Below are positions 6,780 to 11,317 of a DNA stretch of 11,317 bases, piece after piece. The notes beneath the pieces were generated by a model, which saw only the letters and a list, made by a program, of their open reading frames with translations, searched no databases and had not been told where the DNA came from. The position numbers and the translations under genes are program-made. The stretch is from contig QGUZ01000156.1 of the NCBI GenBank assembly GCA_003242605.1, positions 1-11,317 on the forward strand, in the 5' to 3' direction. Every line of letters starts with the position of its first letter. Position 1 is the stretch's first letter. The stretch comes from Actinomycetota bacterium. GTDB lineage: Bacteria; Actinomycetota; Actinomycetes; Streptosporangiales; Streptosporangiaceae.

Positions 6780-6834
6780 CGGCGGCGCTCCTTGAGACCG
6801 GCCGGCGTACGGCGGGGCGCGCCGCGGGGCCGCG

Positions 6835-7767
6835 TCAGCGGCGGTGCGCCGCCGCGGGCTCCTCGGCGTCGATGCGCGCGATGATGCCGCGCAGGATGCC
6901 GGGCGTCTCCCGGGGCGAGGCCGCGTGCACGCTCAGCCAGTTGAGCAGGTCGAGGAAGCGGACGGTGTCGGCGGGGCGGTCGAAGAACCGGCCGCCGCAC
7001 AGGTTCTCGCAGTAGGCGACGTCGGGCAGGATGTCGGCGGCGGCGCGCAGCAGGGTGACCGGGCGGAGCGCGCGTGGGTTCTGCGGGCCGTCGAGCCGCA
7101 GCACCTGGACCGTAACGTTGGGCAGCTCGATCATGTGGAGCAGGTGGATGAGCTGTGCCCGCATCACGCCCGGGCCGCCGATCCGGCGCAGCAGCGCCCC
7201 CTCGTCGATGATCGCCCACAGCCGGACCTCGGCGGGCGGGAACAGGATGCGCTGGCGGCGCATGCGCAGCGCGACCCAGCGCTCGACCTCCTCGGCGCCC
7301 ATGCTCTCGTTGCCGTTGGTGATCACGGCCCGCGCGTAGTCGGGGGTCTGCAGCAGGCCGGGAACGAACTGCACCTCCCAGGTGCGGATGACGCTCGCGC
7401 TCTGCTCCAGCCCGAGGAACCGCTCCATCCACGGCGGCACCAGGTCGGCGTACTCGCGCCACCAGCCGGGCGCGTTCGCCTGCTCCACCAGGTCGAGCAG
7501 CAGGGCCCGGTCGGCCGGGTCGGTCACGCCGTACAGGGTGAGCAGGTCCTCCACGTCGCGGCGCTTGTAGGCGGACGCGCCCTTCTCCAACCGCCGGATC
7601 TTCGCCTCGGAGGCCCGGATCGCCCGGCCCGCCGCCTCCCGGCCGAGGCCGGCCTGTTCCCTCAGTTCACGAAGGCGCGCGCCCAGCAGCCGGCGCGCCG
7701 GCATGGGACCCGCTGATCGTTCGTCCACGAAACCATCCCGTAGGTCGTCGGAGTCGGCGGTTGGCAT
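6835..7767 (-). CDS. Helix-turn-helix transcriptional regulator with DUF5753 domain (Scr1/WhiJ-like family)
   Basis: A 310-residue soluble DNA-binding protein. An XRE-type helix-turn-helix covers about residues 27-81 (LLGARLRELREQAGL, then ASEAKIRRLEKG, with the recognition helix around 50-62). A DUF5753 domain follows from about 100 to 300, with GWWREYADLVPPWMERFLGL (101-120), IRTWEVQFVPGLLQTPDYAR (127-146) and LPNVTVQVL (215-223), all characteristic of this actinobacterial family. Members control development, antibiotic production or stress responses, and the ligand of DUF5753 is not established. Family genes often sit beside a small DUF397 gene and an RsbW-like ATPase; here the downstream side meets fahA tail to tail after 55 bp and no DUF397 gene is present. 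AGGAG lies 9 nt upstream of ATG 7767. Met22 (ATG 7704) is a possible shorter start. Repeats at 7800-7858 just upstream may be its own operators. Confidence 0.9.
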   Translation of the reverse strand: MPTADSDDLRDGFVDERSAGPMPARRLLGARLRELREQAGLGREAAGRAIRASEAKIRRLEKGASAYKRRDVEDLLTLYGVTDPADRALLLDLVEQANAPGWWREYADLVPPWMERFLGLEQSASVIRTWEVQFVPGLLQTPDYARAVITNGNESMGAEEVERWVALRMRRQRILFPPAEVRLWAIIDEGALLRRIGGPGVMRAQLIHLLHMIELPNVTVQVLRLDGPQNPRALRPVTLLRAAADILPDVAYCENLCGGRFFDRPADTVRFLDLLNWLSVHAASPRETPGILRGIIARIDAEEPAAAHRR

Positions 7768-7771
7768 GCGG

Positions 7772-7784
7772 GCTCCTGAGGAGC
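7772..7784 (-). promoter_or_regulatory. Palindrome covering the ribosome binding site of the regulator
   Basis: On the minus strand GCTCCT-C-AGGAGC is a perfect inverted repeat with 6-nt arms (7784-7779 and 7777-7772). The right arm contains the AGGAG Shine-Dalgarno of the regulator (7777-7773). The single-base centre is too short for a tight hairpin, so at most four pairs would form in RNA. It could equally be a site for a dimeric DNA-binding protein. Confidence 0.4.
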
Positions 7785-7799
7785 AAAGGGTCGGCTCGC

Positions 7800-7832
7800 T
7801 GTCCGCTCACTGTCGGCACAGTGTCGCACACG
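7800..7832. repeat. Three 11-bp phased direct repeats, candidate operator array
   Basis: Consecutive 11-mers TGTCCGCTCAC (7800-7810), TGTCGGCACAG (7811-7821) and TGTCGCACACG (7822-7832) share TGTC followed by a G/C-A-C core at a regular 11-bp step, about one helical turn. Inside them is a perfect inverted repeat, CACTGT-CGGC-ACAGTG (7808-7823). They lie 33-65 bp upstream of the regulator ATG, where autoregulatory operators usually sit. No known motif is matched. Confidence 0.45.
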
Positions 7833-7858
7833 GATCGCTTCAGTAGAAGGTGGATCCG
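7831..7858. repeat. Nested inverted repeat upstream of the regulator
   Basis: Outer arms CGGATC (7831-7836) and GATCCG (7853-7858) enclose inner arms CTTC (7838-7841) and GAAG (7846-7849) around AGTA. It directly abuts the phased repeats and is probably part of the same control region; a binding site or promoter-proximal structure is possible. Confidence 0.35.
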
Positions 7859-8146
7859 ATCAGAAAATGTCGATGGACACCCCGAAGAACTGTCAATTTC
7901 TGCCATTGAGTGATCAAATGTCCATGCCACCGCAATGTGCACAAGGGGTGCCCTTCCCCGCAGCGTGGGCGACGAACCTTCTGCCGCGGACCAGGATGGC
8001 GGCCGCGCCGCGGCGGCCGGTACCACACTGCACGGCGCGGCCGCCGCGGCGTCGCCCCGCGCCCGCACGGCCCACGGGCCCCGCCGGCGGGTGTCCGGCG
8101 CCCGAGACGCCGCGGCCTTCCCGGGGGCTTTCCCGGGGCGGGTGGC

Positions 8147-8152
8147 TATCCT
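8147..8152 (+). promoter_or_regulatory. Candidate -10 box (TATCCT) for the potassium-uptake operon
   Basis: TATCCT fits the actinobacterial TANNNT pattern and ends 8 nt before ATG 8161, so transcription could begin at or next to that ATG. No good -35 is seen at 16-18 nt, where the DNA is a G-run. Two TTCCCGGGG copies 12 bp apart lie just upstream and may bind a regulator. Confidence 0.4.
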
Positions 8153-8160
8153 CTGATCCC

Positions 8161-8247
8161 ATGCTCGTCATCGCCGTCGGCGCGCCCGCCGTACCCGCGA
8201 CGCCCGGCCGACCGGAGCGGGTCGCCGCGTCGCGGGCCGCCGCGTGA
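8161..8247 (+). CDS. Possible leaderless 28-codon upstream ORF coupled to ktrB
   Basis: ATG 8161 opens a 28-codon frame that ends in TGA 8245-8247, overlapping the GTG start of ktrB at 8244 (GTGA). The peptide is Ala/Pro/Val-rich with a short hydrophobic start (MLVIAVGAP) and has no family match. It has no Shine-Dalgarno but lies 8 nt after a TATCCT box, as in leaderless actinobacterial messages. As ktrB itself lacks a clear Shine-Dalgarno, ribosomes finishing this ORF could restart on ktrB. It may equally be chance, since stop codons are rare at this G+C content. Confidence 0.3.
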   Translation: MLVIAVGAPAVPATPGRPERVAASRAAA

Positions 8248-9602
8248 TGCGTCAGGCCAGGTGGGCGGGCCTGCTGGACCGGTTCCAGAACCCCACCCAG
8301 GTCATCGCCACCGGGTTCGGCGCGGCCGCCCTGCTCGGCACCCTCCTGCTCTCGCTGCCGATCGCCACCGCGTCGGGCGAGCCGACCGGGTGGATCACCG
8401 CCCTGTTCACCGCGACCTCGGCGGTGAGCCTGACCGGGCTCACCATCGTCGACACCGAGCGGCACTGGTCGCTGTTCGGCGAGCTGGTGATCATTCTGCT
8501 CGCGCAGATCGGCGGCCTCGGCATCATGACGCTCGCCACGCTGTTCACCGTGATCGTGTCCGGGCGGATCGGGCTGCGCGCCCGGATGTTCGCCGCGGCC
8601 GAGACCAAGGCGCTGAGCGCCGGCGACGTGCGCCGGGTGGTGCGCAAGGTCGCCCTGTTCAGCCTCGTCGCCGAGGTGACGGTGGCGGCGGTGCTCACCG
8701 TGCGGCTGATGACCGGGTACGGCGAGCCGTTCCTCCGGGCCGTCTACCTCGGCGCCTTCCACGGCGTGTCCGCGTTCAACAACGCCGGGCTCGCGCTGTG
8801 GCCGGACAGCCTGGCGCGGTTCGTCACCGACGCGTGGGTGTGCCTGCCGATCGCGTTCGCCTCGATCGTCGGCGGGCTCGGCTTCCCGGTCGTGTTCGAG
8901 CTGCTGCGATCCTGGCGGCACCCGCGGCGCTGGTCGCTGGTCACCCGGCTCACGCTGTGGGTGTCGGCGGTGCTGCTGGCGCTGGGCACGTTCGTGCTCA
9001 CGGTGACCGAGTGGGCGAACCCGCGGACGCTGGGGGCGCTCGACGACCCGGGCAAGATCCTCGCGGGCTTCTTCATGGCGGTGATGCCGCGCTCGGCCGG
9101 GTTCGCCGCGATCGACGTGGCGGAGATGAACCCGTCGAGCTGGCTGGCGATCGACGCGCTGATGTTCATCGGCGGCGGCAGCGCGAGCACGGCCGGCGGG
9201 ATCAAGGTCACCACGCTGGGCATGCTCGTGTTCATCATCTGGGCCGAGATGCGCGGCGAGCCCCGGGTGAACATCGGCAACCGGCGGCTGCCGGAGCCGG
9301 CGCAGCGCCAGGCGGTCGCGCTCGTGATGACGCTCGCGACGCTGATCGCGGTCTCGACGTACCTCCTGCTCGTGCTGACCCCGCATAGTCTGGATCAGGT
9401 GCTGTTCGAGGTCGTCTCGGCCGCCGCCACCGTGGGGCTGTCCACCGGCATCACCCCGGACATCCCCGCGGCCGGGCAGGTGCTGCTCGCGCTGCTGATG
9501 TTCGTGGGCCGCACCGGGCCGCTCACCCTCGGCTCCGCGCTCGCGCTGCGCGAGCGCGCCCGGCTGTACGAACTACCCGAGGAGCGAGTGATCGTTGGCT
9601 GA
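8244..9602 (+). CDS. ktrB: TrkH/KtrB family potassium uptake channel subunit
   Basis: A 452-residue integral membrane protein forming the K+ (or K+/Na+) translocating pore of a Ktr/Trk system. The fold has four M1-P-M2 units, and each selectivity loop is visible: SAVSLTGLTIVD (59-70, Gly65), GVSAFNNAGLAL (174-185, Gly182), MPRSAGFAAID (281-291, Gly286) and SAAATVGLSTGIT (392-404, Gly398). GGGSASTAGGIK (310-321) is the small-residue intramembrane gate loop of the third unit. The length and the absence of extra N-terminal helices match KtrB rather than the longer TrkH. GTG 8244 and ATG 8247 are adjacent in-frame starts with no strong Shine-Dalgarno. The 3' end overlaps the next gene by 8 nt, which encodes its cytosolic RCK partner, so both subunits are probably made from one message. 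Confidence 0.92.
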   Translation: MMRQARWAGLLDRFQNPTQVIATGFGAAALLGTLLLSLPIATASGEPTGWITALFTATSAVSLTGLTIVDTERHWSLFGELVIILLAQIGGLGIMTLATLFTVIVSGRIGLRARMFAAAETKALSAGDVRRVVRKVALFSLVAEVTVAAVLTVRLMTGYGEPFLRAVYLGAFHGVSAFNNAGLALWPDSLARFVTDAWVCLPIAFASIVGGLGFPVVFELLRSWRHPRRWSLVTRLTLWVSAVLLALGTFVLTVTEWANPRTLGALDDPGKILAGFFMAVMPRSAGFAAIDVAEMNPSSWLAIDALMFIGGGSASTAGGIKVTTLGMLVFIIWAEMRGEPRVNIGNRRLPEPAQRQAVALVMTLATLIAVSTYLLLVLTPHSLDQVLFEVVSAAATVGLSTGITPDIPAAGQVLLALLMFVGRTGPLTLGSALALRERARLYELPEERVIVG

Positions 9603-10257
9603 GAAGAGAAGGGACCCGGTGGTGGTGATCGGGCTCGGCCGCTTCGGCTCCTCCCTCGCCCTGGAGCTGACCCGGCGGGGCACCGAGGTGCTCGCCATCG
9701 ACCGGCGGCCCAAGGTGGTCCAGGCCCTGGCCGGCCAGATCACCCACATCGCCACCGCCGACGCCACCGACGCCGAGGCGCTGCGCCAGCTCGGCGTGCC
9801 CGACTTCTACCGGGCGGTGGTCGGCATCGGCAACGACCTGGAGTCGAGCATCCTCACCGCGTCGATCCTCGTCGAGCTGGGGATCGAGGACATCTGGGCG
9901 AAGGCGGTGAGCCGCCAGCACGGCCGCATCCTCAGCCGCATCGGCGTGCACCACGTCGTGACCCCCGAGCACGACATGGGCGAGCGCGTCGCCCACCTGG
10001 TGAGCGGGCGGCTGCTCGACTACATGGAGGTGGACGAGAACTTCGCGCTGGTGAAGACCCGCCCGCCCAAGGACTTCGTCGGCAAGCCGCTCGGCGAGAC
10101 GAACCTGCGCCGCAAGTACGGCGTGACGGTCGTGGCGGTGAAGAGCCCGGAGGAGGAGTTCACCTACGCCACCGCGGACACCGAGCTCACCTACGACGAT
10201 GTGATCATCGTCGCGGGCAAGCCCGAGGACGTCGAACGCTTCGCCGATCTCCCCTGA
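9595..10257 (+). CDS. ktrA: TrkA/KtrA family potassium uptake regulatory subunit (RCK domains)
   Basis: A 220-residue cytosolic protein expected to form an octameric ring that gates the KtrB pore in response to bound nucleotide. RCK_N (TrkA-N) spans about 8-125: a Rossmann strand VVVIGLGRFGSSLA (9-22) with the GLGRFG nucleotide loop, and an acidic Asp36 closing the second strand (VLAIDRRP), followed by ATADATD (53-59) and the VGIGND turn (76-81). RCK_C (TrkA-C) spans about 140-215, with the GKPLGETNLRRKYGVTVVAV segment (163-182) and a final strand DDVIIVAG (201-208). The start is TTG 9595: GAGGAG (9579-9584) lies 10 nt upstream and an in-frame stop at 9589-9591 rules out any earlier start. 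It overlaps the ktrB end by 8 nt, giving translational coupling. Confidence 0.92.
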   Translation: MAEKRRDPVVVIGLGRFGSSLALELTRRGTEVLAIDRRPKVVQALAGQITHIATADATDAEALRQLGVPDFYRAVVGIGNDLESSILTASILVELGIEDIWAKAVSRQHGRILSRIGVHHVVTPEHDMGERVAHLVSGRLLDYMEVDENFALVKTRPPKDFVGKPLGETNLRRKYGVTVVAVKSPEEEFTYATADTELTYDDVIIVAGKPEDVERFADLP

Positions 10258-10300
10258 CCGAGGTTCCGGGCCACCCTCGGCGCCCTTTCCGAACTTTTTT
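10258..10300 (+). terminator. Weak terminator candidate after ktrA
   Basis: CCGAGG (10258-10263), immediately after the stop codon, pairs with CCTCGG (10275-10280) around an 11-nt loop. A run of six T (10295-10300) follows 14 nt later. The stem is short and the T-run is distant, so this is a modest candidate. Confidence 0.35.
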
Positions 10301-10483
10301 CGCGAATGCGCACGGTCGCCATGGGGTTGTGGCGTATCCGTGGTTCCCGCCCGGCCCCGCGTCGATTTCCCGCGGCCGTGCCGTACCGGCGCGGCGGACG
10401 GGTCGGTGTATCGCAATGGGAAGGTCGGCCTTACCCCGCTCTACCTCGCGTAACGGGACATACTGGATCCTTTGGGCAACCTG

Positions 10484-10512
10484 TTGTCAGCCCACCCACG
10501 ATTCAATAATCT
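10484..10512 (+). promoter_or_regulatory. Candidate sigma-70-type promoter upstream of the ATPase gene
   Basis: TTGTCA (10484-10489) matches 5 of 6 bases of the -35 consensus and is followed after exactly 17 nt by TAATCT (10507-10512), a TANNNT -10 box, within an AT-rich island. Transcription would begin near 10519 and run towards the ATPase gene, leaving a long leader of about 290 nt. Confidence 0.5.
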
Positions 10513-10799
10513 GCGTTTCACACTTACATAGCTGCGAAGGCTGAGAATCACGACAGCGGGTGTTCGCCCCGGGGCCGATGCGGCGCGGGGTTTTCGTGGG
10601 GAGTGGAACGCCCGCAGGTGAGGGAGTGGCGAGGTCTTCGCCCAGGTGTCGCGCTGAACCGGAAACGGCGTCGGCCGCATGTCCTGCCGTGGCCGCCGTG
10701 GCGGTTCACGTGGAGATAGCGGTTGCCACCAGCGAAACCTGTCTGCACAGGGATCACCGGGACGTCACGGGTGGGCGGAGCGATGAGAACGAACCTGGC

Positions 10800-10804
10800 G
10801 GAGG
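10800..10804 (+). promoter_or_regulatory. Shine-Dalgarno site deciding the ATPase start
   Basis: GGAGG lies 8 nt before ATG 10813, a good distance. The in-frame ATG at 10783 has only GGCGGAG ending 2 nt before it, which is too close. I therefore prefer 10813. Confidence 0.55.
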
Positions 10805-10812
10805 CGAGACCG

Positions 10813-11317
10813 ATGGCGGACGCGGGAGTCGACCTGGCCCGGGAGTGCGCGTTATGGGCGCTCCCCGCGGACCACACCTGCGCCGGCGTCGCCCGCAGGC
10901 TGCTGCGGCAGGCCCTGGAACGCATGGGCCTCCCCGAGGAGCTGGTCCACGACGCGACCGTGGCCGTCAACGAGCTCGCCGCGAACGTCTACCGGCACGT
11001 CCTCACCCGCCCCCGCTCATCCCGCACAGCCACCCGCCCCGGCCCACCCGAGCTCTGGCTCTACCGACGCGGACGCCACGAACACAGCCAGCTGGTCTGC
11101 AAGGTCTTCGACCCGCTACGCGAACCCGTTGCCCGCCCCGCCACCCGATCCGGCCCGCTAACCGACCTCCCGGAGCACGGCCGCGGCCTCAGCATCGTCG
11201 AATCCCTCACCGCCGCCTGGGGCTGGCACCTCACCCGCTCGCGCTTCGGCGGCCGCTGGTCCGCCCCCGGCAAAGCGGTCTGGTTCGCCATCCCGCTCCC
11301 CCACCACACCTCCCACC
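10813..11317 (+). CDS. RsbW/SpoIIAB-like ATP-binding protein (HATPase_c), 3' end outside window
   Basis: The frame is open to the right edge (168 codons) and the protein is nearly complete for this family. It is a GHKL-fold small ATPase resembling anti-sigma-factor serine kinases, common in many copies in actinobacteria. Visible boxes: the N box AVNELAANVYRH (51-62, with Glu54 and Asn58), the G1-like KVFDPLREP (97-105, Asp100), and the G2-like EHGRGLSIVESL (121-132). It may act as an anti-sigma factor or as part of a developmental control module; target and partner are unknown. From about codon 65 onward it uses A- and T-ending codons (CTA, CGA, GAA, TCA, ACA, GTT) more than the catabolic and potassium genes. 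ATG 10783 and GTG 10771 are alternative in-frame starts. Related ATPases often accompany DUF5753 regulators like the one at 6835-7767. Confidence 0.85.
   Translation, partial: MADAGVDLARECALWALPADHTCAGVARRLLRQALERMGLPEELVHDATVAVNELAANVYRHVLTRPRSSRTATRPGPPELWLYRRGRHEHSQLVCKVFDPLREPVARPATRSGPLTDLPEHGRGLSIVESLTAAWGWHLTRSRFGGRWSAPGKAVWFAIPLPHHTSH

Larger units (their letters stand above)
7768..8243. other. Intergenic control region between regulator and ktrB
   Basis: About 476 bp divide the divergent regulator and potassium-uptake genes. The regulator-proximal third holds the RBS palindrome, phased repeats and nested inverted repeat listed separately. From 7838 to 7950 the DNA is AT-richer and includes a minus-strand TTGACA (7896-7891) that could be a -35 element, though no good -10 follows at 16-18 nt. 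Imperfect direct copies starting GATCA and containing AATGTC-ATG-CACC occur at 7858-7881 and 7912-7931. From 7960 the DNA is G+C-rich again. Near ktrB, two TTCCCGGGG copies (8118-8126 and 8130-8138) lie 12 bp apart just before the TATCCT box. Only the mini-ORF at 8161 is a candidate gene. Confidence 0.55.
10258..10812. other. Intergenic region between ktrA and the ATPase gene
   Basis: About 555 bp without a supported gene. The segment 10440-10555 is AT-richer and holds the promoter candidate at 10484-10512. Beyond it, 10560-10780 returns to G+C-rich DNA. It has open frames on both strands, but these are either short or continue into a shadow frame of the ATPase gene, so I read it as a leader of up to about 290 nt. 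Confidence 0.5.

Noticed and set aside
6780..6834. Possible bidirectional terminator between fahA and the regulator
   Set aside because: Only short G+C-rich pairings are visible and no extended stem could be fixed by eye.
7914..9386. 490-codon minus-strand open frame
   Set aside because: Antisense to ktrB; very rich in Arg, His, Glu and Gln with no domain pattern.
10441..10680. 79-codon minus-strand ORF between ktrA and the ATPase gene
   Set aside because: Unbiased codon use and no motif; it also covers the best promoter candidate on the other strand.
10738..10751. CCTGT-CTGC-ACAGG inverted repeat before the ATPase gene
   Set aside because: Arms of only 5 bp, expected by chance in a window of this size.
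10578..11317. Long plus-strand frame from ATG 10578 to the right edge
   Set aside because: Overlaps the ATPase gene in another frame and translates to Pro/Arg/His-rich sequence; the part before 10783 has no recognisable feature.
1..11317. CRISPR arrays, insertion sequences, prophage, tRNA or rRNA genes
   Set aside because: No regularly spaced long repeats, transposase or phage motifs, terminal repeats or tRNA-like folds were recognised on either strand.

Overview
The window is about 11.3 kb of very GC-rich DNA with strong G/C preference at third codon positions, GTG and TTG starts, leaderless-looking promoters, a DUF5753-type helix-turn-helix regulator and an RsbW-like ATPase. Together these point to a filamentous actinobacterium. 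A Streptosporangiales-type genome is my best guess, but this is inferred from composition and gene families, not from a species match.

Layout, left to right. (1) 1-787, minus: the N-terminal part of a GT4 glycosyltransferase that runs off the left edge. (2) 788-1115: an AT-richer divergent promoter region. (3) 1116-2120, plus: a secreted right-handed beta-helix repeat protein. (4) 2121-2394: a convergent gap with two separate 13-bp-stem hairpins, one placed for each flanking gene. (5) 2395-3558, minus: a second, complete GT4 glycosyltransferase. (6) 3559-4236: a long divergent region with a perfect 13-bp inverted repeat. (7) 4237-6779, plus: a two-gene operon of homogentisate 1,2-dioxygenase and fumarylacetoacetase, overlapping by 4 nt. 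(8) 6835-7767, minus: a helix-turn-helix/DUF5753 regulator. (9) 7768-8243: its control region, containing 11-bp phased repeats, a nested inverted repeat and, at the far end, a possible leaderless mini-ORF. (10) 8244-10257, plus: a TrkH/KtrB potassium channel subunit overlapping its TrkA/KtrA regulator. (11) 10258-10812: a promoter and leader region. (12) 10813 to the right edge, plus: an RsbW/SpoIIAB-like ATP-binding protein, nearly complete.

Functionally there are four blocks. The left third looks like part of a cell-surface or exopolysaccharide locus (two glycosyltransferases around an exported beta-helix protein). The middle is the lower part of tyrosine/phenylalanine catabolism through homogentisate, without the maleylacetoacetate isomerase. 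Next is a two-gene K+ uptake system. The regulator and the ATPase, on either side of the K+ genes, belong to families that often occur together in actinobacterial whiJ/abaA-like loci, but no DUF397 partner is seen here.

No CRISPR array, insertion sequence, tRNA or rRNA was recognised. Nothing here is clearly a new system. The most interesting items are non-coding: the phased repeats upstream of the regulator, the structured hmgA leader, the two convergent hairpins, and the mini-ORF coupled to ktrB.
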